A stretch of DNA of 64,000 bases from Meloidogyne chitwoodi. Its lineage: Eukaryota > Nematoda > Chromadorea > Rhabditida > Meloidogynidae. Positions 50,857-62,541 of the stretch are shown piece by piece (position 1 is the stretch's first letter; every line of letters starts with the position of its first letter). Under the pieces are notes generated by a model. It saw only the letters and a program-made list of their open reading frames with translations, did no database searches and was not told the DNA's origin. The position numbers were made by a program, and so were the translations under genes. Location of the stretch: positions 124,001-188,000 of the forward strand of contig JACZZP010000018.1 in the NCBI GenBank assembly GCA_015183035.1. Reading direction: 5' to 3'.

Positions 50857-51337
50857 TTTATTGAAAAAATAAAACTTAAAAAGTCTAACAAAACTATCAA
50901 AAATTTAACAGGTCTGAAAGTAGAAAAATTATTGTATTAGTCGACAAAATGAAATTTTATCACTATTTACCATTCTGAAATATTTATTACGAAAAGAAGA
51001 CATTTTGAAATTAAAAAGAAATGATCGGCACATTTCATCTCTCACACTCAAATTTAGGCGTTGAAAGGTCACAATTATTATTAATTCTAGAATATTCCAT
51101 TTCTCTCTAGTAATTTCTAAAAGAAGTTATTTAAGTAGCGTTGTTGTCATTCACATATTTTATTATTTTTTTTTGATACGAGGAGGAGGAATTGCTTCAT
51201 TGCATAAAGCCTTTCGTATAATAAAAGCATTTTCTAGATATTTTTAGGAATTAAAAAATTACCTTTATTTCATTTTCTATTCGCGATTTGTTTTTTAAAT
51301 TAACTAATGTTTAAATTATTTTAGCAAACAAAACAAA
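50857..51337. promoter_or_regulatory. Divergent promoter, FRG1 / HSC70
   Basis: The 481 bp contain one clear heat-shock element (51085-51097), a TATA-like GTATAATAAAAG near 51216-51227 and a TTCTAG half-site near 51232. The last 25 bp end TTTTAG before AAACAAAATG, consistent with a leader-splice or 5' UTR junction for hsp-1. Confidence 0.6.
51085..51097. promoter_or_regulatory. Heat-shock element
   Basis: TTCTAGAATATTC has three perfectly spaced inverted pentamers (TTC-nn-GAA-nn-TTC), the HSF1 binding consensus, 241 bp upstream of the hsp-1 start. Confidence 0.8.
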
Positions 51338-53600
<2,263 letters not shown>

Positions 53601-54089
53601 GAAGCATCTCCTCTATATATTCCATTTATTTAAAAAATGTTTGTTTGAAAGACATTATAAGACTCTCTCCTCCCCACAATTTTTATCTATAAAATTGTTT
53701 TTTTTTTGACTTTATGAGTAAAAATATTTTGATTTAGATATTTGTTTCTTGACTAGGACCATTTTAGGATTTAACGGGTTAAGAAAATCGATTATTTCTT
53801 AAAAATTAGCTGTGAAACATTAGTCTAGAGACTGATTTTAAGATCACGGTTTTCATTCTTTTTGTACAAAATATTTTCTCCTCTCTAATTTTTGGACATT
53901 TTTATTTAGTTTATTATTAAATTGACAAAAAAGAATTGATTCTATTCCAAATATTGTATGGGACTGAAAATAATCTGATTAAAAATATGTGTCGTTTATT
54001 TACATAAAAAAAGCTTTTATTGGATGTTAACGAGTAAACATCAAATTTTGAAAATATTTATTTAATATTCTCTCCATTCTTACAAAAAT
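53601..54089. other. Intergenic spacer
   Basis: Contains the hsp-1 3' UTR and upstream DNA of the START gene. No other feature is seen. Confidence 0.5.
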
Positions 54090-55751
54090 ATGAACAAAAC
54101 TGATGAAGGTTTTTTTCTATTTTTAAATTAAAATAATTTTTCCCTTTAATTTTAAGCAATTGTTCAACAAAAATTCCTTGAATTTCCAATTATTGATGGT
54201 CTAAAACCTTCAGAATCAATGAATATAAATGTGGTAAAGGCACTTGAAAATGCCGATTATTTGTATGCCAAGTTTGTTTAATTTAATTTAAAGTATTTAA
54301 ATTAATTTAAGATCATTGTGTGATGATAATAAAAATTGGAGGATTGAATTTGAAGGGAAAAAAACAAAAGTATGGAGTCGTCAAATCCCCGATTCTCCCT
54401 TACAAATGTTCAAGTCAACAAGTGAATTTAAAGAAGTGACGGCAGATATTTGCTATGATGTTTTACAGGTTTAAAATAATAATAAAGTATTTGAATAAAT
54501 TGGGGGCTTCTGTTTTATGTATTTTTGAAGACATCGCTTTTAAATGATTATTTGTTTCTCCAGACCTTTTATTCAGCCTGGGTTTTTTAACTTGTTTTTT
54601 TCGACACGTGTTTAAAATTTATAAACGGTAGAAAGCTCCCAATCTATAAAATTTCTTAAGAATATATTTTTTTTTAATTTTTAGGATGCAGATTATCGAT
54701 ACAAAGTAGGCAAAGACTAAAATATATTTTTAAAATAAATTTATGTTTAAAAAATTAGTGGGACAAATATTTAATGAACACTACTAGAATTGGATATTTT
54801 GACCTAAACAATGATGTGTGTTACAATACAGGTTTAATTAAATATTTTTTTAATAAGTTGAATTTTTTGAAAATTTGTGTTCGCGCGAACGCAAATTTTT
54901 TTAGTACATTTTCTCCTTTAAATTCAAATAATTTTTATCTTTTATTCAGTTGGCTCACTTCCTCCCTTTCGTAATCGCGATTTTGTACTGTTCCGTTCAT
55001 GGCAAGATTTGGGAAATGAAAAGTTTATTTTGGCACATTCTGTCTGGCATGATGTAATTTTTTAAAGTTTTTTTAAATTTATTTGCTTTCTTCTTTTCAG
55101 AAATTTCAGCCTAATAAAGACTATATTAGAGGAATTGTTTATTTAACAATTTATTTTGTCAGACAATTAGAGAAGGGATGTCAATTTACTTATTTGACAC
55201 TGGTTGACCCTAAAGGTTTTTTTTAATAATTTTTATAAATAAATATTTTTAAGGAAAATTGCCTAATTGGCTAATTAATCGACTAACAAAAACAATTGCC
55301 CCAAGACTTTGCAAAAAACTAAAAAAGGCATGTCTTGGTTATGAACGATGGAAGAGAAAACATAAAAGAACTGAAGAAAACAATTTTTGGCGTATTAAGG
55401 AATTAAAGGTTTTATTTGATTAATTTTTGTTAATTTTAAGTCAGTTGGAAGATTAATTTCCATTATTGACCTTTATTTATGGACTGGAACTCTGTGATTT
55501 TCTGACCGTTTTAAACAGAATTTTTAGGTTCCTGAGAGAGTTGATCTTTAAGGATGTTGATCTTTTGAATAAATAAACTTTTCTTGAAATTTTTTTTAAA
55601 GGAAATGAACATTCCAAAATTGGAATTGCTTGATTGTGTGTATAAAGGCGAGGAATTTACTCATGATTGGCTAGATGAGAGCGAAATACAACCCTTTTCA
55701 GTTGATGATGAAGAAGATAAAGAGGATGATGACGAGAAAATTAAAAAATAA
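54090..55751 (+). CDS. START-domain lipid-transfer protein (STARD10/PCTP-like)
   Basis: Predicted cytosolic phospholipid carrier. A single START domain occupies nearly the whole protein: LCDDNKNWRIEFEGKKTKVW, PDSPLQMFKSTSEFKEVTAD, DADYRYKWDKYLMNTTRIGY, TVGSLPPFRNRDFVLFRSWQ, KDYIRGIVYLTIYFVRQ, CQFTYLTLVDPKGKLPNWLI and NRLTKTIAPRLCKKLKKACL. The tail is acidic (SVDDEEDKEDDDEKIKK). No membrane segment is present. The RNRDFV motif and P-x-WLIN strongly fit the PC-TP/STARD10 subgroup. About nine exons. Confidence 0.88.
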
Positions 55752-56291
55752 TAATTGTACGAAATGGTAAAAAAAGGTTTGTGGATTTTATTTTTTAAAA
55801 TTGATATCCGTAATTTCTTCGGTTTTTTAAATTTTTTAAATTTATTGGCGGTATTTAAAAACAGTTTTATTAAAAATGCCAATTTTTAAATTTCCCTTTC
55901 TTTTACAGATTTTTGTCAAATAATTTTTTAAATCTTATTTCCTAGCTTTTAAAGCTTTTATTCCTTCTTTTAACCATTTTTAGAGGACAATTTTAATAAA
56001 AAAACCTTTTCTAAATATTTTTTGTTGTTGTGTTCTTCCAGCACATCGATTGTCGCCTACTTAGTACTATTATAAATATTAAATAGTCTTAACAACAAAA
56101 AAAGCTTTTTTCTTTTAATATTCTTCTCACATTGGCATTTTTTTACCCTTGATTCTGGAAAATGAAAAATATTTTTTTTCATTTCTTTTTTGCCTTTCCA
56201 TTTTTTTTGAATAAAAAGGAGAAAAAAATTAATTAACTTTTTGTGTTTTTTTGTTGTTTTTTTAACTTAAATTTAATTTTATTTTTTTTGA
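55752..56291. other. Intergenic spacer
   Basis: AT-rich, with long T tracts near the right end just before the receptor signal peptide. No gene is seen. Confidence 0.5.
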
Positions 56292-59200
56292 ATGAACATT
56301 TCTTCATATTTTTGTTTATTAATATTTTTAATGAAAGGAGTAATTTGTTTTGAAAAAATTGGTTGGTTAGAAGAATTGTCATCTTCTATTGAATCTTGGG
56401 GTTATAAACATTTAGAGGTTTATTTTAAATAATTAATTTATTTTTAAATAATATTTAAAAGGAAGAATTGCCTCCAGAATTCTCTGTTGATGATATACGC
56501 CTTAGAGCTTTTGTCCTTCGTGAGGGGAGAATGCCTAGAAGAAATGCTAAGGAATCAAATAATGAAAGTTTGTTTGTAACATTTGAAGAGGAAGGAGGCA
56601 AATTGTTAAAGAAAGGAAAAGAAAAAGTTAATTTAGAAGATGACCAACTTTTTACGGGACACAGAAGATTGGTAGAAGAAATACTTGAAAGTTATGACCC
56701 TACAGGCAAGTAAACTTATTATTTGAGGTTTATTTTGAATTATTTTTGTTTATTTTTTAAGTTCACCCTCGACGAAACTTTAGGGAAAATACTCGAATTA
56801 ATTTGAGCATGTCTCTTTATCAAATATTGGATGTGGTTAGTTTTATTGTTATTTTTTGGTTTGCGGTTAAATGGTCCGCGCGCAACTTATACGCAAAAAT
56901 AATTTTTTTCATTAAAAAGGTGCAAAATTTTATTTTTAAATTTTAGGACGAACGCAGACAAAGTATTGTGGTCAACGTATGGATGGTACAAAAATTAATT
57001 TATTTAAAATAATGTTTTATTTTTTGAAAAGGTACAAAATTGGTTTGATGAGGTTTTTTTTAATTTTTAAAAATATTTTTTTGTATAATTATAGTTTTTG
57101 GATTGGGATCCAAATCAATTTGAAATGATAAATAAAACAATTGTGCCTTATCAACAAATTTGGGTGCCTGACACGGTCAGAAAATTTTAAAAAATTATTT
57201 AGAAAAAATTTTTTTTAGGTGCTTTATAACTCTGAAGAAATGAATAAAAGAAGCACTGAAGCTCTTATGAATGCGATCGTTGAGGTTTTATTTTATTTAA
57301 ATTTTTATTTTTTTAAATTTAAGACTGGACATTGGCGAGTTAGTGCTTTAAATAATTAAAAAAAGGCTTTTTTTAATAATTAGAAAGATGGCAAAGGAGC
57401 GGCTGTTCAGTTAATGTTTCCTGCTATTTACAAACTTAGTTGCCGTATGAATGTGTAAGGAATTTTTACTTAAAACTTTAGTAAAAAAGAACAAAAATAA
57501 GATATAGTATATGTTAGAGAAAAAAAGAAAAATGTTTGTGAAGTTCAGCCCAACTAGTCGCGAACCCATTAGCAGTGAAGTACAAAAAAGAACAAATAAA
57601 CAAGAGATAGTATATATTTGAGAAAAAAAGAAATATGTTCTAGAATAAAGCCCAACTAGTCGCAGGCCAAACCGTGAAATAGTATTAAAAAAAGAATTAT
57701 AGATAAAAGGAAACTTGAGAGGGAACTGTACATTTCGTCGAACAAAATTGCACGACATTTCGCCTCTACGGCGAAAAATCTACATTTCGGGGCGAAATGC
57801 GTGCAATTTTATTCGGCGAAATGTCGGGATACGAACTTGAGACCAAGTTGTTTGCGATTAGTTGGTTTTGTGCCGCAATTTTTTCTTTTAAATACATAAT
57901 TTGTCAGAAAACTTACAAAAAATTGAATTTTGATTTAAATTTTATTTTATAGACGCTTCTTTCCCTACGATCAACAAGTATTCTTATTTAATTTATTTAA
58001 AAAGAAATATTTATGATTATTTAAGAATTGTAGTTTCATTATTTCCTCATGGACACACGATAGTTCTACAATTGACTATTACTTTGAGAGACCAAATGTT
58101 AATCTTTTAAACTTTGCTCAAAATGATGAATGGACAGTTATTAGCTTTAAGTTTGAGAGAATTGAGGTTTTTTTTAATTTAAAATTTATTTATTTTTTAT
58201 TTTTTTAGCAACAATTCAAGTGCTGTAAAAACCCGTGGACTATGCTCTACGCTCATTTGGTTGGTATAATTATAAAAATTCTATTTTTATTGAGTGGATG
58301 TAGGTTTAAGTTGTGTTATTTAAACGGTCATTTCCTTAATTAATTTTATTATTTTTTTCGGTCATTCGTCGTAAACCGCTCTACTATATCGGTAAAAACA
58401 TTGTTTACTTTAACACATTTTTTATTTTAGTCAATCTAGTACTTCCAACATCCATTATTACAGTTGTAGCTGTTACTGGTTTTTTCACCCCTTCATCAAG
58501 TAGCAGTGAACGTGATGAAAAACTTTATTTGGGAATCAACACTGTATTTTTTAAATTATAAATTGTCGACCCGGTAATTTACCTCGCTAAATATCCTCAA
58601 CAAAGAGATCAACATTCGATCTAATTTGGCTTTAATAACCGTCAAAATTGTTCCATAACCTTTAAGTAATTCCGAAATTATTCTCAGTTGTTCCGTACCT
58701 TTCGAGTTGTTTCATAAACATCATTTTCCTGACCAAATGCAGTTGATAAAGGATTGAGTGTTGATCTCCAATGTTTATCTAGGACCTTTAATTTTTTAAA
58801 TTTTTTTAAAGCTGATGACAATGATGTTAATGCTTTTGATGGTAAAATAAATAAAATAAAAAGGGTTTAATTATCTAATTCTTTTATGTAACAAATCAAA
58901 TGCCAAATACATCAAACTATGTACCTTTGATGAGCTGGTTTTTTTTTTAATTTTAAAATTTTTAAAGTTTTCTTTTAGGTATTATATGGGAATTATTGGA
59001 ACATGTGTTTTTGGTACTTTAATTGCTACTTTTGTTCTTTTTCTTCATTCTCGCAAGGTTTAAAATTTTTAGATTAATTAATTTCAAGTCTTTAATGGAA
59101 TTACCCCCTGCTGGATTACTTCACAATTTTCTTCTTCGTCCTTGGCTTTGGAGATTTGTGCTTGAACCCCCTTCAGATTTGAAAGAAATTTGGGCAGAAT

Positions 59201-59941
59201 ATGGTTTAGTGAGGATTGAAAACGATGTTGGGAATAAGAAAGGAAATAAACAGGTTTATTTTGTAAAATGATTGTGGAAAAACTTGGAAATTTTTGAAAA
59301 ACAATATTTTTTTAAAGATTTCTTCTCCCAAAAACAAAGAAGAAGAAGAGGAACATTTTATTTTACCTAAAGGAAAACCTTTGCCTCATGAAAGTTTTAG
59401 CCATACACGTCAATTAGTTTCTGCTACACGTCAAATAGCACAATTTGCGGGGAGAACAGTAGGAAGAGAACGTAGAAGACGAGAAACAATTGATGAGGCT
59501 GCTGATTTTCTTTCAAAGGTTTTTTTTTGTTAATTTTGATTTATTTATCATTCTGAACATTAACCAAATTGTTTAGGGGATTCAAAATCTCTTTTAGAAG
59601 AAAAACAATTTTTAATTTTTAAGGGAGTTTTTGGTCACAGAAAAGCAGAATTTCACAGATTACAAAAAGATATAAGGGCAGGTAGTCGAATATGGGTAGC
59701 TGGAGGTGGCCGTCCAAGCATAAGATTTGTTAAAAGACAAAAAATGATGAGAAGGTTTTTTTATTTTTTAAGTATTTTTTATTAAAAAATGTTTAGATGT
59801 GCAATGGAATGGGAATTTTTGGCCAATTGTATTGATCGCTGTCTTTTAGCTTTTTTTGCGTGTATGACAGCATTTTTCTTTTCTTTGCTAGCTTTTTATG
59901 AAAGATGGATTGAATTGGGATTAAATATTGGAATATTTTAA
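56292..59941 (+). CDS. Cys-loop ligand-gated ion channel subunit (nAChR-like)
   Basis: Pentameric ligand-gated channel subunit. A signal peptide (MNISSYFCLLIFLMKGVICF) precedes the ligand-binding domain: SMSLYQILDVDERRQSIVVN, IVPYQQIWVPDTVLYNSEEM, the Cys loop CRMNVRFFPYDQQNC and FISSW-type SFIISSWTHDSSTIDYYFER. Vicinal cysteines in QFKCCKNPW indicate an alpha-type subunit. M1 is KPLYYIVNLVLPTSIITVVA, then the M2 region (LMTMMMLMLLM, NQMPNTSNYVPLM), M3 YYMGIIGTCVFGTLIATFVL, a basic cytosolic loop and M4 LLAFFACMTAFFFSLLAFY. Splicing is odd: a GC donor at 56706, and two junctions (near 58360 and 58890) where frame and homology demand a splice but no AG acceptor is present. It could be recently damaged or use non-canonical sites. 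Confidence 0.85.
57487..57670. repeat. Tandem duplication of a MITE left end
   Basis: Two ~100-bp units share AGATAGTATAT, GAGAAAAAAAGAAA and AGCCCAACTAGTCGC, starting near 57487 and 57591. The second runs on into MITE copy 6. Confidence 0.7.
57545..57882. mobile_element. MITE copy 6, interrupted and partly duplicated
   Basis: The left inverted end AGCCCAACTAGTCGC occurs twice. The core GAATTATAGATAAAAGGAAA is followed by a nested insertion, and the right arm TTTGCGATTAGTTGG follows it. It lies in an intron of the receptor gene. Confidence 0.7.
57721..57833. mobile_element. 113-bp fold-back element nested in MITE copy 6
   Basis: Two ~35-bp arms pair almost perfectly: left ACATTTCGTCGAACAAAATT then GCACGACATTTCGCC, right arm its near reverse complement ending GGCGAAATGTC. 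It is flanked on both sides by AACTTGAGA (57712-57720 and 57834-57842), a 9-bp target duplication. Removing it restores the MITE. Confidence 0.82.
58590..58792. repeat. Interspersed intronic repeat (copy 2)
   Basis: Related to 48560-48730 through TCTCAGTTGTTCC, TTTCATAAACATCATTTT and GTTGATCTCCAATG. The ends carry inverted AGATCAACA words. It lies in the receptor intron before M2. Confidence 0.55.
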
Positions 59942-59966
59942 ATAATTGAATAAAAATTGTTTTTAT

Positions 59967-62142
59967 TTATTTTTCTTTTTTTATCATTTCATCAATATCA
60001 CTGCTCTTTTTGAGTATCAAAGAATCATCTCCGGCAGTGAATGGCTCTTCTATAGTGCGAGTTTCCTTTAAATTTATTTGACATTTTGTCCCTATTTTCT
60101 ATTAGTGACTAGTTGTCCCGTTATTTAATTTGGACATTTTGTCACGACGTCGACTATTTGTCGCATTATTTTATTTAGACATTTTGTAAATTTCTTGTAT
60201 TTAGGTTAAAGGACGATTCAAAGAGTTTTATGGCGAGTTTTTCGATAATCTGAATCAAAATTAGAATAGTCTGACTTTTAGAAGTTGGAAAGGTTACTGT
60301 ATTTTTAGCGTTTTTAATGAATTTTTGAGCTCGAAAACTATTGGAGAGATTTTGATTAGACATATATGTTGGAAAGAGCTAAAAAACTGTCGAATCAGTT
60401 ATGAATATGTTCAAAACCTTAGGCTAGTTTTCGAGATAAAGGCCCATAAACATCCGAAAGTTATGAGGAAAAAGGAAATTATGAGCTTTTAAATTACTGG
60501 AAAGATTTTGGTAAGAAATATATCTTTTGAAAGAGCTCTAAAAACTGGATCGAATGAGCTTAGGAAGAAAAAAAGTAGTTAGAAATTAACCGAAATAAAT
60601 ATTTTGAATATTTCAATTCAAAGTGAATTTTAAACTACAGTATACCATTTATTATATATTCAATAGCAACAAAACAGCCGAATAAATCATCTTGCAACAA
60701 ACCAGGCTCATATTTTTGAAGGTGTAGACGAGAGAAGCAAATTCAAATAAACTAGCATAACTTTTTTTGTTTTGAACCTTTTCAAGTAATTTTTATTTCA
60801 TTCGAAAGAGCTCGAAAAGTAGAATCTTTTCACTATTTGATCCGATCAGATCAGTTCATTCCAAAAAGAGTACGACCGCAAAACATGAAAATAGCGATTT
60901 TTCACATTTACCATGTTGTAACTTTTTGTTGAATGATTTGATTGAATTGTCCCATTAGTAAAAATAATCAACTACTTAGAGTTTTCGATTAATAAAAGAA
61001 CTATTTAGATCGATTAAGCAATAAAAAGTGTTATAGCCAAAAATAACCGGTTACACTGAATCGGCCGCTCTGAATCGTCCATTACCAAATTATCTACAAA
61101 CCTTATTTTTATTTGGATGATCCATTCCTTGAAAATTTTGCCAAAAATCACTGCTTTCGGCTGATTGTTTTTGATGACCATAATTAGGATCCTTTTCACT
61201 GAGAGAAGGCCAATAACCAGCAGATGGAGTATTGTGAATAGGGCCATTTATTTTTGACGAAAAAGATGATGGATATTCATTTTGTTGCATTGAAGTCCCA
61301 ATATGTTCTCCCATTTGTCCAGTATTAGTACCAGCCTGTGATGGATGCTAATAAAAATATTTTGTTATATTATCTCGTTTGAACATTTTGTCCCATCAGT
61401 ATTTGGACATTTTATCCCATTATTATTTTGGACATTTTCACCCATTAGTATTTGGACATTTTATCCCATTATTATTTTGGACGTTTTCTCCCATCAGTAT
61501 TTTGGACATTTTATCCCATTATTATTTTGGACATTTTCTCCCATCAGTATTTTGGACATTTTGTCCCATTATCTCTTATGGACATTTTCTCCCATCAGTA
61601 TTTTGGACATTTTTTCCCATCAGTATTTTGAACATTTTCTCCCATCAGTATTTTGGACATTTTGTCCCATTATCTCTTTTGGACATTTTTGCTCAATATA
61701 AAAAGAAAGCATCAACACGGAGAAAAATAAAAAGAAAACCCAGAAGATTGACTCCAAATTTATTGCCACAAAAGAGAAAATGTATGTTAACTTTTGGTGA
61801 CATTTCTGGTATATAAACTAACCATTTGTTGATTTTGTCCATAACTTTTTAGATGAGAAAACTTATCTCCTTGATATTGTTGCCAAGGAATGTTTTCATT
61901 ATTATTAGATTGATGTCTAAATATTTGTAAAATATTTAAAATTTAAAAAACCCAAATGATGGTTGTTGTTGTTGTTGAATTTGATTAGAAGGGATAGGGC
62001 AAAAACAACAACAAAAACAACAACGATCAAATGATGAATAAGATGAAGAAGGTTGTTGCCAATTATTATTAGGTTGTTGCCAAAATTGACCAAAAATTAA
62101 TGAAAAGAGGAAGAATAATATAAAAATAATTATTTTAAGCAT
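59967..62142 (-). CDS. Secreted Gln-rich protein with Cys cluster
   Basis: The signal peptide MLKIIIFILFFLFSLIFGQ leads into a Gln/Asn/Ser-rich chain: FWQQPNNNWQQPSSSYSS, then the striking FDRCCFCCCFCPIPSNQ, and QQQQQPSFG. Later exons encode NNNENIPWQQYQGDKFSHLK, HPSQAGTNTGQMGEHIGTSM and AGYWPSLSEKDPNYGHQKQS. A final exon (60069-59967) encodes ETRTIEEPFTAGDDSLILKK before the stop. Four exons keep one frame; introns 2 and 3 are long (about 0.5 and 1 kb) and packed with repeats. No family is recognised. It could be a cuticular or secretory-gland product. The link to the last exon is the least certain part. Confidence 0.5.
61379..61690. repeat. 25-bp minisatellite, about 12.5 copies
   Basis: The unit GGACATTTTNTCCCAT(C/T)A(G/T)TATTTT is repeated in an intron of the secreted Gln-rich gene. 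The core GGACATTTTGTCC is an inverted repeat (GGACA/TGTCC). Looser copies occur at 60080-60185. Confidence 0.9.
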
Positions 62143-62541
62143 TTTATAATCTAAAAATTGTATATTTTGAAAGAATTTCTGGAAAAAATTCAAAATTTTC
62201 CCTATTTTTCTACAAAATGTGATAAAATGTTAGTCAAGGTCACCCTTTTATTTTCTTTTTTAATTTTACTCATCAAAACAAACAATATAAAAATACAAGA
62301 ATTTTCTCCAATATAATCTTTTAAGCTAATGTTTAAATTAATCTACTTAAAGAACTAATTTCGTGTTGTTACTATTTCCTTTTGTTTAACAAACAAAACG
62401 TAAAAAATGAAGAATATTATAGTTTATTTTAGTAAAGAGTATAAATAAATTAAAAAAAGTGAAAGAAATACACCCAAAAATTGAGAGGTTTGTGTCTTGA
62501 AATGATTGAGAAAAAGTAAAAATAAATTTTATAAACCATTT
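62143..62541. other. Intergenic spacer
   Basis: AT-rich DNA between two minus-strand genes. It must hold the upstream region of the secreted Gln-rich gene and the 3' UTR of the FERM gene. No other feature is seen. Confidence 0.5.

Noticed and set aside
57390..57760. Minus-strand 115-residue frame in the receptor intron
   Set aside because: It is a translation of MITE copy 6 and its duplication.
61345..61816. Open frames over the 25-bp minisatellite
   Set aside because: The unit is not a multiple of three; apparent proteins are repeat translations inside an intron.
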